64,000 bases of DNA from Didymella arachidicola (lineage: Eukaryota; Ascomycota; Dothideomycetes; Pleosporales; Didymellaceae). Under the pieces are notes generated by a model. It made no database searches. It worked only from the letters and a program-made list of their open reading frames with translations, and had not been told where the DNA came from. The DNA is taken from the NCBI GenBank assembly GCA_016630955.3, contig CM049998.1, positions 496,001 through 560,000 of the forward strand. Direction: 5' to 3'. Every line of letters starts with the position of its first letter. The stretch's first letter is position 1. Below are positions 45,065 through 57,507 of this stretch, in pieces. The translations under genes and the position numbers were made by a program.

Positions 45065-45654
45065 TGGCTCGTTCTTTGGCGGAGAATATCCTTGGAAGCC
45101 TGGCCAAAACCTCTGAGGTACTACAGCTGGTGAGGGCGCCTTCAGCACATCATTAAATAGCTCGTAGAGGCACCTCTGTAACCGCGTTGATGACGACGAT
45201 CAGGCAGCCGCAGGAAGCGGCCAAGCTCTTGGCCATTCATCCGTCAAGACTACCTACGGATACAAGACTCCACAATAATACAACTACACGAGGTGGATGA
45301 TTGTATTATCTGATTCGTTGACATGAAAAGTAGAGTCGAAGAACTGAAGAGCCGACCCACAGAGTAGGCAGCAAGGAGGGGTATACATCGTCCAACTATA
45401 TACATGAAAGAGGGTCATAAAACGTGGCACTAAAAAGTCTCCATCTACGCTTGCTGTATGGGAGTAACAACGCCTAAACACGAGTCCCCTGCTCTGTGTT
45501 GCTATATGGCGATTACCATCTGCACCATGTCAGATGCCTACGAGCCAAAGTACCATTAATGGTGACCACAACGCATATAACTCAGCAGTGTCAAGACTCG
45601 ATGCATCACCCTTGGCTGTTGGGATTGACGTCGGTGGAGGAGTACGCTCGTCAC
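45065..45654. other. Intergenic, contains one GATA-type site
   Basis: Between the 2EXR-like gene start and the glucanosyltransferase stop. It may include an additional 5' exon of the 2EXR-like gene (45064-45190). Otherwise only the GATA-type site listed separately. Confidence 0.5.
45306..45314 (-). promoter_or_regulatory. Match to SreA-type site ATCWGATAA
   Basis: TTATCTGAT on the plus strand is ATCAGATAA on the minus strand, a full match to the consensus bound by SreA/Sre1 repressors. It lies about 240 bases upstream of the 2EXR-like gene. One 9-base match in 64 kb is expected by chance, and two others lie inside coding exons (24768-24776, 31485-31493). Confidence 0.2.
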
Positions 45655-47253
45655 CTAGTTAAGCACAGCAGTCAGCAAGGAACCAAGAGCGACCATACCG
45701 CACCAGCCAGCCATCGACATACTACTAGCAGAACCAGTCTTTGTCGCTGATGGCGTTGGTGCAGTGCCGGTAGAAGTTCCTGTGTTGCCTGAGCTGAGGC
45801 TCGAGTTGCCAGGCGTGTTAGCTTCAGTCAGCTTGGTGAGCTCCAAGTTCTGGATCTCATTGCCATTAGTGCCATACACAGCCTGCTTAGGCTTGGTTTG
45901 GGTCACATCAACCAGTTTGCCATTCTGGGGATTGCTGATGCCGTTCTTGATGATATCGGCGCATCCAGGGCAGACGGCTGGGATAGTGAAGTTCTTGCTA
46001 AACTCATCAGCTGTGATCAGATCCATGCTGCACTCAGGAGCCTTGATGTTGGTGCTCGATGCGTTTGTCGACTGAATCAGTCCGAGGTCCAGCTTATTGA
46101 ACTGGCCCTGGAGGTTGTCAAAATCTTCGCGAAGAGAGAGTGTGCCATTCTCGTTGATGACGACAAGACCGTAGTTAGCCTCTTCCTGCGAGTACTCGTA
46201 GACCAGACCCCCGCTGAGGGAAGTCATTTGGCTGCCGTAGAGAGCTCCGACTTCGGTGAAGATACGAGGCTTGACCTTGTTGCAGCCGTACTCAGAGTAC
46301 TGGACGTTTGTCAGTAGCGCTCGGCCGGATTAAGAATTCAACTTACGAAGACAGGGATGGCGGAGTTCTGGAACATGTTGACGAGGTCAGTGTAACCAGA
46401 GCTCTGCATGTCACCCTCACCACACCAACTGTATGAGTTGAGCCCGAAGAAGTCAGACGAAGACTGATCGTCGTCGTGAGAGCACTGCATGTAGGCCCAG
46501 GTGTCGTGCAGGATCTCGCGCACATCGGCAGCAGAGTATCCAACGGGAATAGAGCGCTCGACGTGGTTCTTGATGTAGTTTTTCAGGTCACGCTGGACGG
46601 CTCGGATGTACATGGGGTTGTACTCGGCGGTGGAAAGGTCGTTCATGACCTCGTTGGCAGCGAAGAAGGCGAGCGTGTTAGGGAAAGCCTTAAAGTTCTC
46701 AACAACACCGAAGATGCGCGTGAGATAGTCCTTGTGGTAGGAAGTCCATGGCTCGGCGCGGTTGATGCTCTCGCCAGAGAGAGGCGAGTTGACATCCAAG
46801 ATCAGGTAGATACCGGCAGCATTGAAGATGGACATGCACTCGGAGTGGTCGAGAGTGGGGTCGACGTTGTAGACACGGATGGTGTTCACCTTGAGCTGTC
46901 AGTGACTGTATGCCGCGGGATCAATTGCACGTACACCGAGCTTCTGCATAACGACAGCGTCGCGAAGACACACATCAGCATCTGTGAGGGCATCTTGCTT
47001 GGCCGTGGGCTTGTATCCGGCTTGGCCTCCAGGCTGGTAGTCAACACCAACAATCATCAACCGCTTGCCGGTAACGGTGTCGACGAAGTCCTGGCCGCGG
47101 ACCTCAACGGGGTTGACGGCATAGGCGATGCTCGAGAGCAAGGCGGGAACGAGAGCGAGCGAGCGAATGAGCTGTCGGCCGTTAGTACCCACAGAAGCGC
47201 CGATCGAGGGTCCAGGATGTTTGGTAGACATGCACAGCACATACCGAAGGCAT
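45655..47253 (-). CDS. gel1: GPI-anchored 1,3-beta-glucanosyltransferase, GH72
   Basis: Elongates and branches wall beta-1,3-glucan at the cell surface. Exons 47253-47245, 47171-46935, 46889-46347 and 46299-45655 give 477 residues. The first exon is only nine bases (Met-Pro-Ser); joining it to LIRSLALVPALLSSIAYA makes a proper signal peptide, which is why I chose this start. Catalytic glutamates are visible: acid/base in FFAANEVMND (Glu162) and nucleophile in FYSEYGCNK (Glu266). The chain ends with a Ser/Thr/Gly linker and a hydrophobic GPI tail (MAGWCGMVALGSLLTAVLN). There is no Cys-rich CBM43 module, so it belongs to the short GEL1 subgroup. Confidence 0.95.
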
Positions 47254-48411
47254 GATTGCGACAACGTAGAGCGCGTACGCGTACACAATGCTGGGAACGA
47301 GTGGGCGGGCTTCCGGGCGAGATATAGGCGGCAGGCAGCTCCACGCTTTTGTAATAATCCTACCGTCGACTCTGCTAGTGCACTGCGCAGCAGGGAGTGG
47401 AGAGCCGCTAACAAACAAACGAGTGGAAGGCGCGCTGAACAATATTGACACGAGTGAACACGGTCGTCGAAGTAGCGAGGAGAGCAGGAAACGAGCAATT
47501 GCGCTCGGAAAGCGGCAAGCTCGACTTTATGGGGGGCAGGTGCGCCCGTGTAATCTCGTCTTTCACCCACGACTCCATCGCAAGCCCTTGCAGCTGTGAC
47601 AGGCCCGACTTCGATACTTGCGCATCATGAGACATTGGTCGCCTTTGGTTTGGCATGCAATAATAGTTCGTACTCCTGTTTGCGCCTTGAGTGAGTACAG
47701 GCTTGAACACTGCTACGCGCCGTTCTTTCTCGTGTCAGTGGCCATCGTGATATCTTGAGGTCTAACAGTGCGCCATTTCCGCGACAGGGGTCTAAGTTTG
47801 ACGCCAGCGACACGAGGGCAAGCTCCGCTCTTGGCGAGGTCAGTGCTGGCGAAGGAAAGCGGACGATCTGCGTAGACAACTCAAGCTCGCTGGGCAGGTG
47901 CTTGTGGTTGTGCACGCAAAACTTCGCGCCTTCAGAAGTTGTCTACAGCGCGGGACTGATGCTATACAAGCACCAGATGGGCCATCGATGGGCCGTCGAC
48001 GGATAATCAGAGCAAAAGAACCGGAGAGGAGAGGAAGGAGTATCTCACCACGATCAAAGTTTCGTGCTTCTCGCAAGGATGAAATGATGTTTGGGACGGG
48101 TCATCACAAGATGGGTCAACATACTGTGGAACGACAATGGACAACGGAGAAGGGGCATCAGGATTATACAATTAAATTAATGTTGCAGGAGGTATTTGCC
48201 TCTGTATCTCTACTAGCTTGTGGAGCAGGAAGGTTAGTCTACTTTGCTTTGCGGCACTTGACGAACTATTTCCGTCGTCATATTCTACGTTGCACTGTCT
48301 CGCACATCACGGCGGCCATCTGAGCAAGGTAGGCCACAATAGCCCGAGAACGTCACCAGAAATCATATCGGTGCAGACGCATCTTCAAAGCGCTTTCTAT
48401 GTCGAGTAAGC
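47254..48411. other. Upstream region of the glucanosyltransferase
   Basis: About 1.2 kb between the gel1-type start and the TSC1 stop. Open frames at 47898-48323 (plus) and 47570-46899 (minus) are not family-like; the second is a read-through of the gel1 leader. Confidence 0.5.
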
Positions 48412-51400
48412 TCACATGATTCCCCTAAGACCACGGAAGCCTCCGGTCTTAGAAGAGGCTGGTTTCTTCTGCTCCTTTTCTTTGACCTTCTTCCCAATGT
48501 TTTGGGCGCCACCTGCTGATATTAACCTCGTGTTTCATGGTAAAAGAAACTGGTACAACTTACCACGGCCATACACCCTGACTTTCGACTCCGGTTCCAC
48601 TTTGTCCTTGTCGACCTTGCTGCCGCTACCTTCGGTGTCGACCGAAAAGGTGCTCTTAGCACTTGACTGGGCTGCTGCAGCGTTGCTTCTAGCTAATACC
48701 TGCGGTTCGTACAAATCTGCGTGGAGGGCGCCGCCAAAGGCAGGATACATAGAAGGTCCTGGAGGTACACGCTGCGATCGTTGACTCCCATGACTGGGCA
48801 TGGAGTCCAGGCGGGCAGGTCGTTGTGCTACTTGCGAAAGTGCGGTCGTTGGACTGGTAGGCGAATGTACGTCTGAAAAGTACTCGTGTTCTTCGTTGAT
48901 GGAAGGTTCAGTCGATAAGGCAGGAAGACTTCGTAGGCCATAGTGGTTGCCTTCGCGAAGGCTCGAATTCCGGCTGAGTTGTGACTGCGCATAATCGTGA
49001 TGGCCCGTCTTCTCGTGAATTTCGAAGCGGCCCAATGCGGCTTGGTGCTCTGCTTCGAGATCTTGGTATTTCAGTTGCAACTCAGTATGCTGCGCTGCAA
49101 GGTTCTGGTGCGCTCTCTTCAAGGACTGCAGCTTTGCCTGACTTGCCGCGAGAGCCGAGTCCAGCATCTGTTGTACGGAGGCAGATAGTTGCCCTGGAGG
49201 GCCGGCCGACCTCTCCGTTGCCTGCACTTGCTGCTCCAAGGCCTCGATGCGCCGTTCGTAAGCTGAGATCGACCGTTCACGCTCTGCTTCGCGACTGTTC
49301 AGACGCATATTTGCGATCTCAAGATCATTGCGTAGATCGTTGCGCTCCTGAAGGAGGCTGTGTAATCCTTGAGCCTGTTCTTTATAATCCAGGACCTTCT
49401 GCTGCGCTGCTTCGAGCTCCTTCCGTATAGTGCTGTAGTCTTGTAGCTCGTACTCGAGGGCTCTCGTGCGTTGTTCAGCCCTCAGCTGCTCAGCTTCGGC
49501 CTTCTCCACAATCTTCTTGAGGTGCTCATAATCAGACTGCGTTCTTTGCAGCTCGAACCGCAAACTTTCCTCTTCACTGTGCCATGTCTTCTCACTGTCC
49601 CTGTACACTCGGACCTTGGAATTGAGTTCGTTCTCCCATTTTTTACTGTGAGTGCGGCTTTGAAGTGTTTCCTTCTTAAGCTGGTTGTAAAGTTCGTTCG
49701 CCTTATTCAGCCTAGCCTTCAGTGTCTTGTTTGTATTGATCAGATTCTGAGTGTCAGCCTCCGCAGCAGCCTCGCGAATGTGCTTTCGCTGCAATTGCCC
49801 GATGTGCGAAAGGTGCTGAAGCTTGAGGTAGCGCTCGAAATTCAGATCGTTGCGAAGGAGCATGATCTCGCGTTGTAAAGACGACATTGTCTGATTGTGG
49901 AAATCGACATGTGAATGTGGTGGTGAGATTGTACCAGATCGTACAAAGCTATCCAAGCTCGGCTGTGGGTTGATACGTCGCTGTGAAGGCGCGATTGAGG
50001 TGCCAAGCAGATTCTGTTTCAACGACTCTTTCGCTGGAGGCAAGGTGGGCGAGTCTATCGTATCGTGGGTCTTCAACAAGGGTGATGCCGACTTAGTCGA
50101 CTGCGCGGACACAACGGACTTGGATCGCAGTGGCATGCCGGTGGTCTCTGGCACGTCGGCTAGATCGCTCGGAGGCGCAAACATCGTAGATTGAGTGTTC
50201 CTCCAGCTCACTTCAGACCCATGTCCAGACTCCTCCAACGTGAACTCTGCAGGAACGTCAGGGAGGGGTGGTACAGGTGGAAGTTTGGTGGTAGGTGGCG
50301 GTCCAGGGTCCTCTAGCGTCGCTGACACCGCAACACACAGATCCATGCATTCGGTCACAACATCCGCAGGATCACTCTTGAGCCACCTATTCTCACCGAG
50401 TTCCTCTTCGATAGTGATTGTGAACATGTTCGGGTGCAAAAGATGGACAGTCCTGTACGGCTCGGTTCGACTGTAGATGAGTTGCTGATCGAGATCGAAG
50501 TCCCTGGCAGTTGGGAAGTTGAGTGACTTCAAGTACCTCCTAGGCTTTTTGATGAAGCTCATGAAGTTCAACGGGAACAACCCGTAGAGAAACGTAAAGT
50601 AGTGCATGAGAGTTGGTGAACCTCCCTCCTCGCCTTCTGCAGGCTGCAACTGCTCCCATGAGTGGTCGTTATCAGAGTCTGGCTCTTCCTCTTCTTCGCT
50701 GTCTTCGCACTCCTTTTCATGCTCGTCTCGCTCCTGGTCCTGATCTTCGGATTTGCTCAGCCTATCGAAACAGAGGATTCTTGTGTAGATCAAGAACAGC
50801 TTCGGCAAATGGTGATCAGAAGCCAAAGATCCGCAGATGTGAGGTAAGAGCATGATTAGCACCACGAGAGCGAGTTCCAAGACCACAGTGGAGGTATCGA
50901 TGAGTAAGCACTTCTCCAGATGCTGCAACAATTGAGTGTCGAGTACCAGATGCAGATGAGGAGGTTGCAGGCGCACGAAAGCGCTCAGGAGACTAAGTGC
51001 CTGCAATCGATACTGCTTCTGTACGAAAAGCTCGTCAAGAGCGGAAAGAAGTAACTGCTGCAATCAGTCGACTGCTCCATGAAGTACACGCTTGAACAAC
51101 GTACTTTAGGCATCTTCCGCCCGAATGTGATGAGAACACTCTCAAGTTCATTGGCAATAAACTCGTTCTCTGGAGAAACAGTGTTTTCAAGGGTCGATGA
51201 GACATCAGTCCTGATGAGATAGGCGTTCAGAATCCTCTTAGTGAACAGCTCCGACAGACGTGCATGTTCTTCGTTCTGGTCCTCTTCAGCGTCGTACACC
51301 AGTATGCTCTGCACAATCTCCCTTGCGTCCTCAATCTCGGTTCTTTTGTGGCCTATGCCATCGATGGTAGGCTTCAGTACCAGATTCCACCATGTTGTCA

Positions 51401-51656
51401 GCCTTGCCTCTCCCGTCAACGCTGGGCGCACGAGTCGCAACACTGAGAGAAACGCGCAGTGCTTAGCCGCATCCTCCGCAATATGCCGCTGATATAGAGC
51501 ATGGAGATCTTCGTGAAAGCGTTGCGAGTCGTGGTCGTCGATATCGTCGTAGCGATCGAGGAAAGCCTGTATGGTCGCACAGAGCTCGTCAGGTAGCGGG
51601 TAAGGTACGTCACGGGCGCTGAAGGTGTTGTCCAGAGGCTTCACGGCATCTTTCAT
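48412..51656 (-). CDS. TSC1: Hamartin homolog, TSC complex subunit
   Basis: Tsc1 stabilises Tsc2, the GAP for Rheb, and so restrains TORC1 and amino-acid uptake. Exons 51656-51105, 51057-48564 and 48512-48412 (introns of 47 and 51 bases) give 1048 residues. The N-terminal helical-repeat hamartin core runs through exon 1 and the first 350 residues of exon 2 (TLMHYFTFLYGLFPLNFMSF; HPNMFTITIEEELGENRW), with an acidic insert (EDSEEEEEPDSDND). A long coiled coil covers about residues 560-880. The last exon adds GAQNIGKKVKEKEQKKP and the Gly/Arg tail GGFRGLRGIM, seen in fungal homologs; reading on without the splice would end the protein early at 48535. An in-frame upstream extension to 51782 exists, but MKDAV is preferred. 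Confidence 0.92.
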
Positions 51657-53753
51657 CGAGCTAGGCACACAAGTTAGACCTGCAGTACGATTGAGCGCGC
51701 ATGCTGCTAGAGTGCCACAGGTTGTACTAGAGTGTCTCAACTTACCCTGGAGCCATGCTATCTTCTGCGTGCAATTGCGCAAAGCCGAATATGCTATGCT
51801 GTAGGGTTCATTGGTGGCCTTTCAGACGAGCAGCAGGCCCAACGCTGCAACGTTGGAGTTGCGCAGGTAGTATCGAATTTCAACAACTGCAGCTTCGCTG
51901 TAGGAGTTTCCGAGTGCGCAAGCAGCTGCTAACCGTAGATATGAGAGCTGCGTTAGCTCTGAATTGAGGTATGACGTGGGGTGAAGCGTGGAGAAGGCGC
52001 GGAGGTATATCAGTCCAATATTTCACTTGCGGTAGCCCGGACGTGCTTTTGATGCGGCATGCTGAGTTCCCAATGGAGAAGAAACGCTACTGATAATCCT
52101 AGGGCGCACAGCAAAAGTAAGAAGGGTTTCACCCTGCCGGAAGCCAATTCGCAATTCGAGGTCCAAGGATGCTGCACCTCGGCGTTTAGATGCACGTTAT
52201 GGCGGCAAGACCCACTAACCACGCTTGCCTGCTATACCCTGTGGTCTGTGCCCAGCCCGGCTCTAACAGTGGTTGCTTTTCCCCTGACGTCCATCCCACT
52301 CACGAGTTTACGAGCCGTCGCGCTGTTAAACGGTCAGCTATCGACGAAGAACTTGCCTATGACAGAAGCAATGTGTCTGAGTTTGTTGCATTTGCTTGTT
52401 AGCGCCAGAGGCCCTCTTCAACCACGTTTCGGCATGCTTCATCGACCCGGCAGCAGCGTGCGCGCTCGAGAATAACTGATATAACCTACGATCTGATCTG
52501 GAGAGCATTGCATAGGTTTCACCGGTCTTAATGATCCGCTTCTGTCTCCGGTAGCCGTCTTGTTGCAAGGTTCTCATTCCTTATGCGGCGCAGGTTAAGC
52601 CTCAGGAAGTTGGTCTACAACCGCAGGAATCGTCTCAAGCCAACTCACATCAGCAGGTCCATATCAAGACTGATACGCTTCATCACGGCCATGTACCGCG
52701 TTAATCATAAGTCTCCGGAATTACGTGTCAGCCACACCGTTATCTTTCTTTCATGGACCGTGCAATACCAAGATAACCAGGTATGGTATGGTCAAATCCA
52801 AAACCACCCCTATCGTCTTTAGCAACGTGCTTGCCCCCGCAGCCTGCTTACTTGCCCTGCACACTAGTCTTGCACTTCACACGTTCCATCGTTGCCGGAC
52901 CCTTGACCCCAAGCTCTCCGGCCAGCAATATTGCTCGATCTCGACAATATCTCCGGTCGGGCAGTCTGTCCTTGCTCGTCACCGATCAGCTGCAGACACC
53001 TTATCGAGCATCGATCGAACACTGGTATACAATAGCATCGACTGTTTGGAGGATGCCCCGCGTTCCACTTTGACATGGACGAGTACCGGCAGCTTGGGTA
53101 TCGTGAATGAAGCGCCGCCGCATTTCGGACAAACTATACTAGGGGGGTGCATAAATGAGTGAGAATACGAGGTGGCTCACAGACTTTGCTTGAGGTTTCT
53201 GAATCGCCAGTACATATATGGAACGGCCCTTATTGGTTGTTCTGCGATCGACACCGGCCCTCGTTTTCTCACTCATTCATGCGCCCCTCTTGTACGATGC
53301 ATATCCGCTACGAGCCGCAACGAACTGATAAATACAGCGCAGGCGACTCTCCGCCGGAGTAACCGGCCGGGGATTGTCCCCTAACGTGTCGATCAGACCG
53401 AACTCGTGGGATCTGTTCATGCCGCGAAGGATCTTGGTCGAGCATGCTCATGCTTGGGCTGACTCAATGCTCGGCTTTTTGAAGCCTACGAATGCTCGGC
53501 TAGCATGGCGACAAGACCGTATGCATCTGGCTTGTACATATCACAGCGATCCCTGAGCTACGTCCCCGTTTTGCAGGCGAATCAATCTGAGAGATTGACG
53601 TTCGCTCAAGTATCTTGCTAACGATTCTCCTTTTCGCGTGCTCACGTGAGAGGTACAGGACCCCAGGGACGAGGCTTCCTACGTACCCGGCCACACAGCA
53701 CGCGATTACGAGTCTGGCACACAGCGATCATCTCCATTGAACAGCATAACTTC
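51657..53753. other. Gene-poor stretch
   Basis: About 2.1 kb. The only candidate is a plus-strand frame 52788-53162 (125 codons) with a mildly hydrophobic Ala/Leu-rich start and several cysteines, without homology I recognise. No repeat or RNA gene seen. Confidence 0.45.
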
Positions 53754-54140
53754 CTACTGCCCAGCAAGGTTGTTCTTCCCAACCTTACTAATTTCATCCC
53801 TCCCCTCCATCCCGCCCTTAACCTTCTCGCCTCCACCGATCCCTGTAGTCTTTGTCGGCTGCGCCTGTTGATCAGGCTGCTTTGCGGGATGATCATCGCC
53901 GCTCTTGTGCTCGTCTGTCGAAGCGCTTGACTGGCTGTCTGTCTGGAGAGGACTCGAGCGATTGTCGGCGGCAGGCTTTGCAGATGAGTTTTTGGACGCA
54001 TCTTGCGTATTGGTCCCCATCTCAGGTCCACGCTTGAGCTCTTCCTCAAAGAGCGGGCGCGAGATCGTGAAGTTGCGGAGGGATGTAGTCGGTGCGATGC
54101 GTGCGACGCGAGCGAATGGGCGTGTGAGGAACGACATCAT
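53754..54140 (-). CDS. Small mitochondrial hypothetical protein
   Basis: A single exon of 128 codons. The N-terminus (MSFLTRPFARVARIAPTTS then LRNFTISRPLFEE) is Arg/Ser-rich without acids and ends in a typical presequence cleavage context, so import into mitochondria is likely. The mature part is acidic, Gln/Ser/Asp-rich and probably disordered, with a Gly/Lys C-terminus ISKVGKNNLAGQ. Small proteins of this build are common in Dothideomycetes; function unknown. Two adjacent ATGs at 54140 and 54137 are both possible. Confidence 0.7.
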   Translation of the reverse strand: MMSFLTRPFARVARIAPTTSLRNFTISRPLFEEELKRGPEMGTNTQDASKNSSAKPAADNRSSPLQTDSQSSASTDEHKSGDDHPAKQPDQQAQPTKTTGIGGGEKVKGGMEGRDEISKVGKNNLAGQ

Positions 54141-54632
54141 GGTAGGCGGGTGTGTATCGTGGTGCGTGGATCTATAATCTCTGTAAAGTCTCAAGGTAAT
54201 GTTAGGTCTGTCAAGTCGATTGCAAGGTGCCCGTAAGGGCAATAATAGAGGTAGCCTTGTGAGGTCATTATGACGCAGTTTATCCTAGTAAGGAAATAAA
54301 ACTCTTTGCGTTGTGAGAAACAATTTGATAGGGGGCAACGAATAGACTACCCTCCAGCTGTAAAGCCACATACTGTGGTAGGGGACATAAGTATTGTACG
54401 TGGGTCTGGGACGGGCTTGTGGACATACTCGCGTATTAAAACCTTTACAGCTTGCAATCTGAGAGACAGCCTATAAGTCAGCTATTCGAGCTACTTTATT
54501 AGATAGGAGAATAAGTAACAAGCTCTGTGTTTCGGCCTGCACCCCTGGACGCCGTTCCCCAACTACGGGGCTTATGCCCTCTACCACAGTAACCATGTTC
54601 AATGATTGCCGCTTCGCTCCTAAAATATGTCG
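54141..54632. other. Intergenic
   Basis: AT-richer than its surroundings. A hairpin-prone GC stretch lies at 54536-54590 but lacks the A and B boxes of a tRNA. Nothing else seen. Confidence 0.5.
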
Positions 54633-55715
54633 CTATCTACTCAAGCAGTCCATCATCGCTTGACCCTTTACCCTTTCCCTCGCATCTGAGTGAGCTATAC
54701 TTCTGTTGGAGATTCGCCGGGTCAGACTTGGAGCTTCTCCCAATACTGACGAAGCTGATCCAACACTGATCTTCTTTCTGTGCTTATCAGGCGATATGTC
54801 ACTGAGTCGCTTTCCCAGAGTCTTGTACCAAGAGACTTTCGAGTCACGAACTGACTCTGCCTTCTTGACTTGAAGCTTGGTTCTCTTAAGGATGTCCTTT
54901 GAGACCTTGAGCACTTCCTCGATCGCAGTCTCGATCGTGTCTTCTTCTCCCAACATGGCAATCGCCATAGCAACGTATCGTTCAGGCTTGTTGTAACGAT
55001 AGCCTTGATAGCGCTCTGCATCTCGGAAAATCTGACCCTTTGTCTTGTCGATGATTGTGTAGTATTTGCTGCCCAATTCGTTCCGTCCCTGTGCATATTC
55101 AAACTCGAACACGTCGGTGTCTTGACATGGCTGACAAATAGGCAATGGAATACCCGAAGCCAGCAGAATCTCGTTCGCGAGAATGGTAAGACCCATTCTG
55201 AATTGGACAGGAACCCAGATACTCTCCAGCTCCTCAAAGGTGTTGCCGAAAAATCGCTCTTTGAGCATTGAAATCTTGCCGTGCAAGAAGTTATTCGAAG
55301 ATAACCCATCTTTGCCAGGATGTCTTCTCAGGTAGAGATCAGCTGTAGTCTCGACGTATTTTCTTGCTGTCTGGACGGTCCCAAATCTCGATCTCAATGA
55401 CCCGACTCTGTGTGTTGGACCAGCAGCTTCTGACAAAGTCTCTGATGCAGAAAGTATTGAAGAAGTTTATGATGGAAGAGTTGCGGATTCCAGATTTGCA
55501 TTCGGATCCCCGTTGAACGGAGAGCTGCTGTGAATATTTGAGGGAACAGTCTTAAGGCTGTCGTGCCGTTGTTGAAAGCTTACAAGAGGTACGCTGGTCC
55601 GATCCCTCCAGGCTGACTCTATGTCACCGTCTTGAGAAACGAACCGAACATCATGGCGCAAGCCAAAGCGATCGACCTTTCCAAGCAGAGTGTCATAGAA
55701 GTTGCGGCCGAGCAT
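54633..55715 (-). CDS. Hypothetical protein, structure uncertain (in-frame TAA)
   Basis: Two open stretches share one frame: 55715-55467 and 55466-54633, divided by a single TAA at 55469-55467. An intron with donor GTAAGC at 55583 and a weak acceptor GAG at 55440 (144 bases) would skip the stop, keep phase and give 312 residues. Otherwise the gene is broken or begins in the second part. The second part reads like a real protein (KYVETTADLYLRRHPGKDGL; ERYVAMAIAMLGEEDTIETA; a basic, Ser-rich tail). No family recognised and no membrane segments. It lies head to tail with the SNG1-like gene's 3' end. Confidence 0.5.
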
Positions 55716-55959
55716 AGAACATACTACTGTGGGTAGTTACAAGCAAGACTGGCGCTGTGAACCGTTGATTGTAGATTATCTGGTTGGCTACAACGTAGCG
55801 CGGTTGAGCGCGAGTCACGACTCTGTGAACCGCTGCAGTATTCAGTGTGTCAAAATCATATGAAGTCCCATTGTCAAATGCATTATAGGTTACATACACT
55901 ACCGTCTCTTACTTTCTACCGCCCTTGCAAGCTCTTCATCGCAGATGCATGCTTCAAAC

Positions 55960-57507
55960 CTAGCTCTCCCAGTATTCCGTTACGCCCTTCTGTTTCTTCC
56001 ATCTCATGAAACAACAGCAGACGGGGAAGAACATTGTGTTCACCGCACCCCATGCGACCAAGATACCAAAATCAAGACCAATGCGCGAATGCAACCCAAA
56101 CAAGATCTGACGACTGCCTTCAACAACTGCCATGCGTCAGCTTCGTCGTCAATGATTGGCGGAACCACAACTTACCTGAATGCAGCGGCCACGCGTAGCC
56201 CCATCTGTAAAATACCGGCGCAATTTCAATGTCATAGAACGACGTCGAAACATTCGTAATGACCCAGAAAATCAACCACAGCCCCATCCACGGCGCGCCC
56301 ACCACCATAGCCACATTCTCACACGCAAGACCCAACGCGATCATGCCGAAAAAGTTCAGCATCCAGTACAGCAAGAACGTGCCGTGGCCATACGCCACCG
56401 GGTTTCCGTATGCAACGTCAGTGACCTGCGTTTCACTCGTAATAGGATTCGTGTGTGTGAAGTTGATCTGGAAGGCCATAGAGACAAAGGAGTAGGCGAG
56501 CGAGAGCATAAAGTAAGCACTTATTGTGGCGAACCAGCGCCAAATGATCATTTGGTAGAACTTGAGCGGTGGATGGCCTTGCGGATTGATATAGGTCATG
56601 TGGATAGGCAGGTAGAAGGAGAAACTGAAGAAAGATATAATGATTAGATCTACGCTAGTTGGTCAGTGACTGTAAAACAATGTTGGCATACCAGGGACTT
56701 ACAAATCAGGCCAATGGATACAGCGGGAATGCCGGTGTAGGGGTAGAAAGGACGGAGGTTGGACTCGGAGAAACCGATCGCAGGGCTGATGGCTTGGGGT
56801 GCAGCTTGAATGTTTGCCAGTGTGGTCGGATCGCTGGCGTTTTGTAGTACCATACGCGCCCATTCCTGACCAACCTGGCTCGTGGCTTGTGTCATGAACT
56901 GGCTGATGAGCGGCAGCATGAAGTCATACCAGTTCGTGTCGTCTCGAGCATCCTGGTAGACCAATTGGCAAGCGCCGAGAGGGTCGTAAGATGTGTTTCC
57001 AGTCGCAACTGCCTGGTAAAGAAGCGCAGAAGCATTTGGATTGATGATGATAGCGGCCCAGGCATCCCAGTTGTACACCGCTTGGTGCACCTCCAGCACG
57101 TCGTTGTTGAAGTCGCTTCCGGAACGGATGCCCCAGCCGAGTGTAGGCATGCCATACGAAAGTTGCTTCTCTACCAGTTGTGTGATAGTAGGTCCAACGA
57201 ACGGTGCGTTTCCAGTGTTGTCATACGGCGCAGCGCCGTCCATGTCAACGACATAGACAAGGAGATGGCTGAGTCTGTTCTCCATCTTGTAGAAAACACC
57301 CCAGTAGATTGATAGTACAGCCAGGATGAAGGCCATCAGGAATGCGGTGGTGACAAACCATTCTCGAAAAACGCGATGCCGTACTTTACTCAAAGAAGGA
57401 TGCCAGAAGCCAACAGGCACGGGGTTTGAATCGAAAGGCTTACCATCTGCTGCTGGTCCTCCTACATCTGGAACCCAGCCAGCCTTCTTCCGCGATTGAA
57501 AGAGCAT
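55960..57507 (-). CDS. SNG1-like membrane protein (DUF3533)
   Basis: Related to yeast SNG1 (nitrosoguanidine resistance) and the ABC-2-like DUF3533 group; proposed roles concern drug resistance or lipid distribution in the plasma membrane. Exons 57507-56703, 56649-56176 and 56126-55960 (introns of 53 and 49 bases) give 481 residues. One membrane segment near residue 55 precedes YWGVFYKMENRLSHLLVYVV, then a large outer domain with NAS and NTS sequons. Five or more membrane spans follow (from LIIISFFSFSFYLPIH on), with IWRWFATISAYFMLSLAYSF and WMLNFFGMIALGLACENVAM. The last exon adds LHSRIGLDFGILVAWGAVNT and a KKQKGV tail. An extra short 5' exon is possible because the frame is open upstream to 57540 after a TTACAG acceptor. 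Confidence 0.85.

Noticed and set aside
48535..48563. TSC1 ending in ...GRGKLYQFLLP
   Set aside because: These residues are intron read-through. Splicing 48563-48513 gives the family-typical Lys-rich and Gly/Arg tail.
52788..53162. Candidate small secreted effector
   Set aside because: The N-terminus is not a clear signal peptide (charged residues before a weak hydrophobic run), and nothing else supports a gene.
54536..54590. Possible tRNA
   Set aside because: It has a CCCC/GGGG hairpin, but no convincing A box or GGTTCRANNCC B box and no paired acceptor stem.
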